Source: Nemesobacter sp965204665 (lineage in GTDB: Bacteria; Desulfobacterota_D; UBA1144; Nemesobacterales; Nemesobacteraceae). Taken from it: a stretch of DNA of 64,000 bases. A program made the position numbers and the translations under genes. Positions 9,077-17,293 of this stretch are shown here, in pieces. The notes under the pieces are model-generated. The model searched no databases and was not told the DNA's origin. It saw nothing but the letters and a program-made list of their open reading frames with translations. The number at the start of each line of letters is the position of its first letter. The stretch's first letter is position 1. Location of the stretch: contig OZ242002.1 of NCBI GenBank assembly GCA_965204665.1, positions 1,916,753-1,980,752 on the forward strand, in the 5' to 3' direction.

Positions 9077-10378
9077 TCAGTTGAATATGAAAACTTCGGG
9101 ATTTTCAAGCATATCGCATATACGTCTTAAGAATTTTGTGGCTTCGGCTCCGTCTATAATTCTGTGGTCATAGGAAAGCGCTAAGGGTGCTATAAGTCTT
9201 GGTACAAACTCCCCGTCAATGTAGACGGGTTCCATAGATGCCCTTGATGCTCCGAGTATGGCAATTTCAGGAGGATTTATAATGGGAGTGAAGAAAGTTC
9301 CCCCTATGCCTCCTAGATTAGTCACGGTAAACGTACCGCCGTTGAGTTCATCAGGTGAAATTTTTTTCTCCCTCGCCCTTCTCGAAAGATCCGTAAGATC
9401 AACGGCTATTTCTGTGAGACTCTTTTTGTCCGCATTTTTTATCACCGGAACAAGAAGCCCTCTTTCCGTATCCACAGCGACTCCTATATTCACATATTTT
9501 TTATAGACGATTACTCCGTCTCCCATATGAATGCTCGCATTGAATTTAGAGTCTTCCAGCAACAGAGATGAAACCGCCTTTACAAGAATGGCGGTCATTG
9601 TAAGATTCCCTCCCTCTTCTGCTACTTTTTTCTTGTTTAGTTTTCTCAGACGCTCAAGTTCCGATATATCGGCCTTGTCCTGCCCCGTTACATGCGGAGC
9701 ATCCCAAGCCTGTGAAAGTCTCTCGGCCGTTATTTTTCTCACTGTGGAAAAACTTTCGGTCTCCGTCTCTCCCCAACTTGAGAAATCAGGAAGGTCGGGT
9801 TCAACAGGTGCGGTAAGTACGCCGCTTGAAATCAATGTTGTTATGGCTTTCGTGTGAAGTTTTACGTCTTTTTTGAAAACTCTCCCTCTCTGACCTGAGC
9901 CCCGAACAGAAATGATGTCGACTCCAAGTTCCCTTGCAAGACGTCTGGCCGACGGTGCCGCGAGCACTGAACTGATATTTTCTGCGGGGGCAGGAATGGT
10001 CTGGACAGTTTCTTTTTCCAAAGGCATGTTTGTGATGTTTTTTTCTTCCGGTTGCACCGCGGATGACTGAGTAGAAGCAGTATCTTGTTTTTTTTCTTCG
10101 GGATCCGGAGTGACTTTCTTCGTATCGGAAGAACCGCTTCCCTTTATTATCAGTAGAAGTTCGTTCACATTCACCGAATCACCCACTCCCACACGGACAT
10201 CGGAGACAGTGCCGCTGGCAGTCGAGGGGAGTTCGACTGCAGCTTTATCGGTTTCCACTTCAATCAAGGGTTGGTTTACAGATACGTTGTCTCCCGCAGA
10301 CACAAAAACCCCTATTATCTGTCCCGAGGTAACTCCTTCCCCTAGTGCAGGAAGCCTGAATTCCACAAGTTCGCTCAT
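9077..10378 (-). CDS. aceF: Pyruvate dehydrogenase E2, dihydrolipoamide acetyltransferase
   Basis: The 433-residue protein has one N-terminal lipoyl domain with the lipoylated lysine in VETDKAAVEL, an Ala/Pro/Glu linker, a peripheral-subunit-binding domain (APSARRLARELGVDI to GQRGRVFKKDV), and a catalytic domain ending in ALSYDHRIIDGAEA with the active-site histidine. It moves the acetyl group from E1 to CoA. It starts 4 bp after aceE ends, a clear operon. E3 (lipoamide dehydrogenase) is not in this window. A single lipoyl domain is fewer than the three of Escherichia coli. Confidence 0.95.
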   Translation of the reverse strand: MSELVEFRLPALGEGVTSGQIIGVFVSAGDNVSVNQPLIEVETDKAAVELPSTASGTVSDVRVGVGDSVNVNELLLIIKGSGSSDTKKVTPDPEEKKQDTASTQSSAVQPEEKNITNMPLEKETVQTIPAPAENISSVLAAPSARRLARELGVDIISVRGSGQRGRVFKKDVKLHTKAITTLISSGVLTAPVEPDLPDFSSWGETETESFSTVRKITAERLSQAWDAPHVTGQDKADISELERLRKLNKKKVAEEGGNLTMTAILVKAVSSLLLEDSKFNASIHMGDGVIVYKKYVNIGVAVDTERGLLVPVIKNADKKSLTEIAVDLTDLSRRAREKKISPDELNGGTFTVTNLGGIGGTFFTPIINPPEIAILGASRASMEPVYIDGEFVPRLIAPLALSYDHRIIDGAEATKFLRRICDMLENPEVFIFN

Positions 10379-10382
10379 TTAG

Positions 10383-13055
10383 TTACAAAGTGGCCGGGTC
10401 CGGTTTGGTTCGATCAATTCTCAGTCTGTCCGAAGCCTCAAGAACGGTTGTTTCGGAAACCTCGCCTTGCTTATAAAGCTCATACAGCGCGGAGTATGCG
10501 ATATACCTGTAGTCAACTTCAAAAAAATCGCGGAGAGCATCTCTTGTGTCGCTTCTTCCGAACCCGTCGGTCCCCAGAGAAATTAAAGGTTTTGGAAAAA
10601 AGGCGGAAACAGATTCAGCGAGGGTTTTCATATAATCGCTTGCAGCTATAAAGACTCCGTCTTCTCCTTCCATGCATCGCTCTATATGGCTTTTTTTTCT
10701 CTTTTTTCCAGGATTGAGCCGATTGCGTCTCTGCACTTCATGCGCATCTGAATAGAGTTCCTTATAACTTGTTATGCTCCAGATATCTGTCGGTATTCCA
10801 TATTCTTCCTCCAGAAACTCTCCTGCCCGAAGAACTTCGTTCATTATGGCCCCGCTTCCGAAAAGGTGAGTTTTTTTACCCGAATCCCGAATATCCGATG
10901 CGCGAAACTTATACATTCCTCTCATTATGCCTTCTTCAACCCCTCGGGGCATCTCCGGCTGCTTGTAGCGTTCATTCATAACCGTTATGTAGTAGAATTC
11001 ATCCCGCCCGTCCTGATACATTCTTTTTATTCCCTCCTTCACTATCACGGCTATCTCGTAAGAGAAGGCGGGGTCATATGCTCTGAGATTGGGATAAGCG
11101 CAGGCAAAATGATGACTGCTTCCGTCCTGATGCTGAAGCCCTTCGCCCGCAAGAGTAGTCTTTCCGGCAGTCCCTCCGACGAGAAAACCCCTGCATTTCA
11201 TATCAGCCGCAGCCCAGATAAGGTCCCCTATCCTCTGAAATCCGAACATCGAGTAGTAAATGAAAAACGGGATGATGTTTATGTTGTGTGTGCAGTAGGC
11301 GGTACCGGCGGCTATGAACGAAGACATGCTTCCGGCTTCGGTTATCCCCTCCTCGAGAATCTGTCCGTCCGTCGCTTCTTTATAGTAAAGAAAAGTGTCC
11401 GCGTCCACAGGTTCATACACCTGTCCCACGCTTGAGTAGATGCCCACCTGCCTGAAAAGAGACTCCATGCCGAATGTCCTGGCCTCGTCAGGAACTATCG
11501 GCACTATCAATCTTCCTATATCCGGGTCCCTCATAAGCTTTCCGAGCATTTGTACAATCGTCATGGTCGTCGCGACCTTGCGTCGCGGTCCGGAAGCTTT
11601 TTTATATTCCTCAAATATTTCCTCGGGAATTTTCTCAAGAGGCTTTATCCTGACCGTACGCTTGGGAAGATATCCGCCGAGTTTTTTCCGCTGCTCGTGG
11701 ATATATTTCATCTCGGGACTATCCTCCGGAAGTCGGTAAAAAGGAGCATCAAGAATATCCTCTTCTGAAATCGGTATGTAGAACCTTGATCTGAATTTCT
11801 TTAACTCCTCTACGTTAAGTTTTTTCTGCTGGTGAGTTATATTTTTTCCCTCTCCCGCTTCACCCAGTCCGTAGCCTTTTACTGTTTTGGCCAGAATCAC
11901 CGTGGGACAACCGGTGTTTTTGACCGCAGACATGTATGCTGCGTAGACTTTTTCGGAATCGTGGCCTCCTCTCGCCAGTTTCTCAAGTTGTACATCCGAG
12001 TGTTTTTCAACCATACGGAGCAGTTCCGGACGGGTGCCAAAAAAATGCTTTCTTATATAACTGCCAGGTGATACGGTATACCTCTGATAGTCCCCGTCCA
12101 CGCATTGCTCCATTCTCTCAACCAAGAAACCGTCTTTGTCTTGAGCCAGAATCGGATCCCAGTTCGCTCCCCATATGACCTTTATCACATTCCAGCCGGC
12201 CCCTCTGAATATTCTCTCAAGCTCCTGTATTATCTTGCCGTTGCCTCTCACTGGACCATCAAGACGCTGCAGATTGCAATTGATGACGAATATGAGGTTG
12301 TCCAGTTTTTCTCTTGAGGCAAGAGTGATGGCCCCTAGGGTTTCAGGTTCATCGGTTTCGCCGTCTCCTATAAAAGCCCACACCTTCGCATCTGTGCGTT
12401 GTTTAAGGTCTCTGTTTTCAAGATATCTGTTGAAACGCGCCTGATAAATGGCCATTATCGGGCAGAGCCCCATAGAAACTGTGGGGAACTGCCAGAAATC
12501 CGGCATGAGGCGCGGATGAGGATAGGCCGAGAGACCTTCTCTGCCTATTTCTCTTCTGAAGTTCCGTAACTGTTCAAGCGTCAGCGATCCTTCCAGAAAA
12601 GATCTTGCGTATATGCCGGGCGAGGAGTGACCCTGAAAATAGATCATGTCCCCTTCAGTGTTCTTATCCCCCGCCCTGAAAAAATGATTGAAGCCTATCT
12701 CGTAGAGGGTGGCGGCGGATGCGTAGGTCGAGATATGTCCGCCTATGCCTTCCTCAAGCCTGTTCGCGCGCACTACCATGGCCATGGCATTCCACCTGAT
12801 GACGCTTCTTATCGTGCGCTCTATCTCATAGTTGCCGGGATACAGGGGCTGGTCGTCTGCAGCTATGGTGTTCACGTAGGGGGTGTTCGCCGCATAGGGA
12901 ATGCTGACGCCTCTGGTGCGGGAGTATATTCGCAATTTGCGGAGAATCTCGGAAGCTCTCTCTCTTCCCGAATTCTCGATTACATACTCGAGAGACTCTA
13001 TCCATTCCCTGTCTTCAATCTCCTTGTCTTCAACTGTCAGAGGTTCTTTTTCCAT
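10383..13055 (-). CDS. aceE: Pyruvate dehydrogenase E1, homodimeric type
   Basis: The 890-residue protein matches AceE along its length: the N-terminal YVNTI and YFQGHSSPGIYAR segments, the thiamine diphosphate motif GDGETDEPETLGAI with INCNLQRLDGPVRGN, and the C-terminal transketolase domain (DGQILEEGITEAGSMSSFIAAG, GFGRSDTRDALRDFF). It decarboxylates pyruvate and reductively acetylates the lipoyl group of the E2 encoded directly downstream. The homodimeric form is typical of proteobacteria-like lineages. It is the first gene of the aceE-aceF operon. Confidence 0.97.
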   Translation of the reverse strand: MEKEPLTVEDKEIEDREWIESLEYVIENSGRERASEILRKLRIYSRTRGVSIPYAANTPYVNTIAADDQPLYPGNYEIERTIRSVIRWNAMAMVVRANRLEEGIGGHISTYASAATLYEIGFNHFFRAGDKNTEGDMIYFQGHSSPGIYARSFLEGSLTLEQLRNFRREIGREGLSAYPHPRLMPDFWQFPTVSMGLCPIMAIYQARFNRYLENRDLKQRTDAKVWAFIGDGETDEPETLGAITLASREKLDNLIFVINCNLQRLDGPVRGNGKIIQELERIFRGAGWNVIKVIWGANWDPILAQDKDGFLVERMEQCVDGDYQRYTVSPGSYIRKHFFGTRPELLRMVEKHSDVQLEKLARGGHDSEKVYAAYMSAVKNTGCPTVILAKTVKGYGLGEAGEGKNITHQQKKLNVEELKKFRSRFYIPISEEDILDAPFYRLPEDSPEMKYIHEQRKKLGGYLPKRTVRIKPLEKIPEEIFEEYKKASGPRRKVATTMTIVQMLGKLMRDPDIGRLIVPIVPDEARTFGMESLFRQVGIYSSVGQVYEPVDADTFLYYKEATDGQILEEGITEAGSMSSFIAAGTAYCTHNINIIPFFIYYSMFGFQRIGDLIWAAADMKCRGFLVGGTAGKTTLAGEGLQHQDGSSHHFACAYPNLRAYDPAFSYEIAVIVKEGIKRMYQDGRDEFYYITVMNERYKQPEMPRGVEEGIMRGMYKFRASDIRDSGKKTHLFGSGAIMNEVLRAGEFLEEEYGIPTDIWSITSYKELYSDAHEVQRRNRLNPGKKRKKSHIERCMEGEDGVFIAASDYMKTLAESVSAFFPKPLISLGTDGFGRSDTRDALRDFFEVDYRYIAYSALYELYKQGEVSETTVLEASDRLRIDRTKPDPATL

Positions 13056-13215
13056 AATTGAGAACGAAATCGCAGAAAAGAAATACGCAGTACGGACTGC
13101 GCACCGTAGATTTTACCCGTAGATATGGAAATCACTATATTTAAATGGGAAACTCCGCCTGTTACGTTCAGAGTTGAAAAAAGTACGTATCAAGAAAAAA
13201 CAGACAGCGGTTCTT

Positions 13216-15126
13216 TTATTTCTCTTCCGTGAACTCGGCGTCTATGACATCATCAGGAGATGATTCGCCCGTTTGCCGTTCAGATTCCTGCTCCGCATCA
13301 GTCTGGTGTGCCCGGTCCTGTTGTTTTTTGTACACAAGTTCCGCGAGTTTATGAGATGCCGAGGTTATTTTATCAATAGCCTGATCCACTTTTTGGGAAT
13401 CCCCGTCCTGCTTCAGAACTTCTTTTCCTTCTTCCAGAGCCTGCTTGAGGTCTTCCTGCTCCTGCGCTGAAAGTCCTTCTCCCAATTCCGCAAAACTTTT
13501 CTCCGTGCTGTAGACAAGTTGGTCCAACTGGTTTCTTTTCTGTACCTGCTCGCTTTTCTCCTTGTCTTTTTCACTCATTCGCTCGGCCTCTTTCACCATA
13601 GAGTCTATTTCGTCAGAACTGAGTCCGCTTGAAGCTTCGACCTTTACTTTCTGCTCTTTTCCGGTTGCGGTATCCTTCGCCGACACATGCAGTATGCCGT
13701 CTGCGTCCGTATCAAAAGTGACCTCTATCTGCGGAATTCCTCTAGCGGACGGGGGGATACCGTCTAGAATGAATCTGGCAAGAGTTCTGTTGTCGGCCGC
13801 CATCTGCCTTTCTCCCTGCAGAACATGGATTTCAACGGAACTCTGGTTATCTTCCGCGGTTGAAAATATCTGGCTTTTTTTAGTCGGTATGGTCGTGTTT
13901 CTCTCTATTATGGTGGTCTTAACTCCCCCCAAGGTTTCTATTCCAAGAGAAAGCGGCACCACATCCAGAAGAAGCATATCGGTCACATCTCCAGCCAGAA
14001 CACCCGCCTGAATGGCTGCGCCCATGGCCACTACTTCGTCGGGGTTTATCCCCTTGCTCGGTGCCTTTCCAAAGAAATCAGTCACCACTTTCTGCACAAG
14101 AGGAATCCTGGTCGACCCGCCGACGAGTATGACTTCCGATATTTCTCCGGCCCGCAGACCCGCATCCTGGAGCGCCTGCTCACAAGGTTTGAGCGTGCCT
14201 TTGACCAGGTCCTCTATGAGTTGTTCGAATTTCGAACGCGTTATCTTGAGCAGAAGATGTCTGGGACCGCTTGAGTCAGCCGTTATAAAAGGCAGGTTGA
14301 TTTCCGTCTCGATCGTGTTCGAGAGCTCAATTTTGGCTTTCTCCGCCGCTTCCCGCAGCCTCTGAAGAGCCATCTTATCATTTCCGAGGTCTATGCCCGA
14401 CTCTTTTTTGAACTCAGACACTATGTAGCCGATTATTTTCCTGTCAAAATCGTCTCCACCCAGATGTGTGTCCCCGTTTGTCGACTGCACCTCTATCACG
14501 TTGTTCCCGATCTCAAGCACCGAAACATCAAAAGTTCCGCCTCCAAGGTCATAAACAACTACTTTCCCTTCTTTCTTCTTATCAAAACCGTAGGCGAGCG
14601 CGGCAGCAGTAGGCTCGTTTATTATGCGTTTTACATCAAGACCGGCTATTTTCCCCGCATCTATGGTAGCCTGCCTCTGACTGTCATTAAAATAGGCGGG
14701 AACGGTAATAACGGCTTCAGTGACAGTGAAACCAGAGTAATCCTCCGCGGCTTTTTTCAACTTCGTAAGCACATGAGCCGAAATCTGCGGAGGAGAATAT
14801 TGCTTCCCCTCAACTTTCACCCAAGCGTCCGACTTGGCTGATTTCACAACTTCATACGCAAGTCCTTCCACCTCGTCGGTTATCTCCTCAAACCTTCTTC
14901 CCATAAGCCTTTTATTCGAGTAGATGGTGTTTTTCGGATTCGCCACGGCCTGGCGTTTGGCAGACCCTCCGACCAGGATTTCTTCTCCGTTCTTGAGAAA
15001 TGCGACTATGGAAGGAGTAGTTCTCGATCCCTCCTCGTTTATTATCACATTCGGTTCTCCACCTTCGACGATCGCGACGCATGAATTGGTCGTTCCAAGA
15101 TCGATTCCTATTATTTTAGAAGCCAT
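13216..15126 (-). CDS. dnaK: Chaperone Hsp70
   Basis: The 636-residue protein begins with the phosphate-1 loop GIDLGTTNSCVAI, has the phosphate-2 segment VYDLGGGTFDVSVLEI, the adenosine motif ILVGGSTRIPLVQ, the linker LLLDVVPLSLGIETLGG, the substrate-binding domain and a C terminus ending DDVIDAEFTEE. It follows the heat-shock sigma factor gene by 43 bp on the same strand. This neighbouring order, regulator then the chaperone that in other bacteria inactivates it, suggests co-regulation. No CIRCE-type inverted repeat is seen. Confidence 0.97.
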   Translation of the reverse strand: MASKIIGIDLGTTNSCVAIVEGGEPNVIINEEGSRTTPSIVAFLKNGEEILVGGSAKRQAVANPKNTIYSNKRLMGRRFEEITDEVEGLAYEVVKSAKSDAWVKVEGKQYSPPQISAHVLTKLKKAAEDYSGFTVTEAVITVPAYFNDSQRQATIDAGKIAGLDVKRIINEPTAAALAYGFDKKKEGKVVVYDLGGGTFDVSVLEIGNNVIEVQSTNGDTHLGGDDFDRKIIGYIVSEFKKESGIDLGNDKMALQRLREAAEKAKIELSNTIETEINLPFITADSSGPRHLLLKITRSKFEQLIEDLVKGTLKPCEQALQDAGLRAGEISEVILVGGSTRIPLVQKVVTDFFGKAPSKGINPDEVVAMGAAIQAGVLAGDVTDMLLLDVVPLSLGIETLGGVKTTIIERNTTIPTKKSQIFSTAEDNQSSVEIHVLQGERQMAADNRTLARFILDGIPPSARGIPQIEVTFDTDADGILHVSAKDTATGKEQKVKVEASSGLSSDEIDSMVKEAERMSEKDKEKSEQVQKRNQLDQLVYSTEKSFAELGEGLSAQEQEDLKQALEEGKEVLKQDGDSQKVDQAIDKITSASHKLAELVYKKQQDRAHQTDAEQESERQTGESSPDDVIDAEFTEEK

Positions 15127-15169
15127 TTAAGCGTATTTCCTCCTAGTTTTTAATATCTGTTGGTAGTAC

Positions 15170-16015
15170 CTAAATTTCCTTTTTGATGTATGCGCCGAGT
15201 TTTTTTACAGATTCGGATTGTATCTGCCGTACCCTTTCTTGGGAAACCCCTAAGTCTTGCGCTATTTCATGAAGTTTTCTCGGAGGCTCGCAAAAAAACC
15301 TCTCATTTATAATCTTGCGTTGTCTCGAAGAAAGTGACTGCATGGCTTTGTCGAGTCTTTCCTTTACTATGCTGTCGAACTGCAACTGAGAGAGGACTTG
15401 CTCGTGACTTTCCGAAGAATCGGCAAGTCTTTCTTCGTAAGTCATCGAGTTTTCCTCACCCACGCTCTGTGAAAGAGAGAGGTCTCTTCCTGAAACTCTG
15501 GCATCCATAGCGGAAATTTCTTCCGTCCGCACTCCGAGGTGGTCCGCAAGGCGGTTGAGGTCTTCATCTTCTACCTGCCTGCCCGTTATGCCCAGACGGC
15601 GTTTTGCGCCTTCTATTTTCTGGAAAAGTCTTCTCTGCGACTGGGTGGTGCCGATTTTCACATTGCTCCAGAACTTCATTATGTGGTTCTGGATCCTCAC
15701 CCTTATCCACCACACCGCGTAGGATATAAATCTGTATCCTTTGTCAGGATCAAATTTCTTTACAGCCAGCATAAGTCCTATTGACCCTTCCTGTACAAGA
15801 TCCATAAGAGGAAAACCGTACGACTTGTATTCAGATGCAGTTCTGACCACAAACCGCAGATTTGAAACAACCAGTCTATTGGCCGCATCAAGGTCCCCAT
15901 GCTCACGGTACCTTTTGGCAAGCGAACACTCTTCTTCCCTTGAAAGAACAGGATACTTTTCCATTTCCCGCATGAAAACGGAAACAGAATTATATGTTGC
16001 AACCGCTTCAGTCAT
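15170..16015 (-). CDS. rpoH: RNA polymerase sigma-32-type heat-shock sigma factor
   Basis: The 281-residue sigma-70 family protein has region 2 (RLVVSNLRFVVRTASEY, LVQEGSIGLMLAVKKFDP, RFISYAVWWIRVRIQNHI) and region 4 with a helix-turn-helix (LHEIAQDLGVSQERVRQIQ). Length and the lack of region 1.1 fit RpoH. The RpoH box between regions 2 and 3 reads KIGTTQSQRRLFQKI, close to the family signature KLGTTQ-QRKLFFNL. I choose the ATG at 16015 with GGAGG 5 bases upstream. dnaK follows. Confidence 0.92.
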   Translation of the reverse strand: MTEAVATYNSVSVFMREMEKYPVLSREEECSLAKRYREHGDLDAANRLVVSNLRFVVRTASEYKSYGFPLMDLVQEGSIGLMLAVKKFDPDKGYRFISYAVWWIRVRIQNHIMKFWSNVKIGTTQSQRRLFQKIEGAKRRLGITGRQVEDEDLNRLADHLGVRTEEISAMDARVSGRDLSLSQSVGEENSMTYEERLADSSESHEQVLSQLQFDSIVKERLDKAMQSLSSRQRKIINERFFCEPPRKLHEIAQDLGVSQERVRQIQSESVKKLGAYIKKEI

Positions 16016-16895
16016 ATATGCCTCCATGACTCAAAATAATCATCAAAAGGTCGGTGTCAAGATTTTCCGGCGAAAATAAAAGATAGATAGTGAAACCTGT
16101 TTTCCCATGTGAGTAAGCACATAGAATAAACCTGAGACAGTCTGTCATCATAAAGAAAGCTTATTCGTAAAATCATGATAACGTAACTAAATACAGTTAT
16201 TAGTAAAAGCCCGTCATCCACAGAAACAAACACCTTCCGGACTCATCACCAAGGGAATCCAGCCGAAGAACTTTACAGTGAAACCTAGGGAGTTATTGAC
16301 ATCCGCTCGAACTACGGATTAGAATAGTGGATTATTCGCTTCGTGCATGCATGACGGCAGACGGTCGAAATTCGGCACGAGGGGGACGGGTTCACGACGA
16401 AGATGATGGACGACTTCGCAACGCGCACCTGTCTCGGCCGTTCAGCCGGGGCGCCGAGGAGAATGGGCAAAACTCGTCTTCGTTCGACATATACTAAAGT
16501 GTCCAGTTCCGGAGCACGGGAACCACGCATGGACAGAGAAAGACAGGGTCCTTGCGTGTCTTCCCCTCTTGTCACGCGTAATTATGCAGCGGACAATAAC
16601 TGCTCGCCCGAACCGGTACCCGACACCGAACTATCCAGCATGGTTGAGAAGATTGCCGCACCTGATAAGATGTTGTTCTCTTTCAGTTCGCAAAAAAGAA
16701 TTTCACAGATTACGCTACAATGCAATGGTGTTATATGTTTGGGGAAATCATACAGCCAGAAATCAACTTCTGTCTTTGTCGGAATCTAAAAATCAATCCC
16801 TGTTTTCACTTGACGAGATCAGCGAGTTGAATCTGTAATGTAAAAGAGATTCCTTCACCTTTGACATCTGGGCGGAGTTAATGGAGAATGGATTT
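16016..16895. other. Long non-coding stretch between rpoH and the HIT gene
   Basis: About 880 bp without a convincing gene. Open frames present on both strands lack binding sites and resemble nothing I know. The rpoH promoter should lie at the left edge on the reverse strand. A 13-base string AATTCGGCACGAG at 16369-16381 is identical to a common cDNA-cloning adaptor, see the rejected list. The segment around 16600-16840 is AT-rich and may be decayed coding DNA. Confidence 0.4.
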
Positions 16896-17237
16896 ATGAG
16901 CACGATTTTTACTCGGATAATAAACGGAGAGATTCCGGCCGATATAATATATGAAGACGACATATGCCTAGCTTTTAAGGATATAAACCCCCAGGCTCCC
17001 GTTCATGTGCTCCTGATACCGAAAAAAGAAATAGTATCAATGGCGACGGTCAGACCGGAAGACAGGGATTTGCTGGGACATCTTATGCTGAAGACCTCGG
17101 AAGTGGCTTCAATTCTCGGTCTTACAGAAAACGGCTACAGAACAGTTATAAACACAAACGAAGATGCGGGTCAAAGCGTTTTCCATATACACATTCACAT
17201 TCTCGGCGGGAGAAAGTTGACTTGGCCCCCGGGCTGA
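16896..17237 (+). CDS. HIT-family nucleotide hydrolase (HinT-like)
   Basis: The 113-residue protein has the family core FTRIINGEIPADIIYEDD, FKDINPQAPVHVLLIPKK, and the catalytic histidine triad HIHIHILGG near the C terminus, followed by the standard ending RKLTWPPG. HinT-like proteins hydrolyse nucleoside phosphoramidates. I place the start at 16896 (MSTIFTRI) with GGAG about 12 bases upstream; an in-frame ATG at 16881 is an alternative. It converges with ileS, leaving 56 bp between them. Confidence 0.93.
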   Translation: MSTIFTRIINGEIPADIIYEDDICLAFKDINPQAPVHVLLIPKKEIVSMATVRPEDRDLLGHLMLKTSEVASILGLTENGYRTVINTNEDAGQSVFHIHIHILGGRKLTWPPG

Positions 17238-17293
17238 TACCGCAACAGACGCGAGTATCGTGGAGTTCATGGAAAAAATTGCAGAACATAAAG

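Noticed and set aside
16369..16381. AATTCGGCACGAG, identical to a widely used cDNA-library adaptor
   Set aside because: A single 13-base match inside continuous bacterial sequence, with no vector around it. It could be chance and genomic data rarely carry this adaptor. It would matter only if reads show a break at this point.
16403..16838. Open frames between rpoH and the HIT gene
   Set aside because: No ribosome binding site, no recognisable domain, and overlapping frames on both strands; treated as non-coding.
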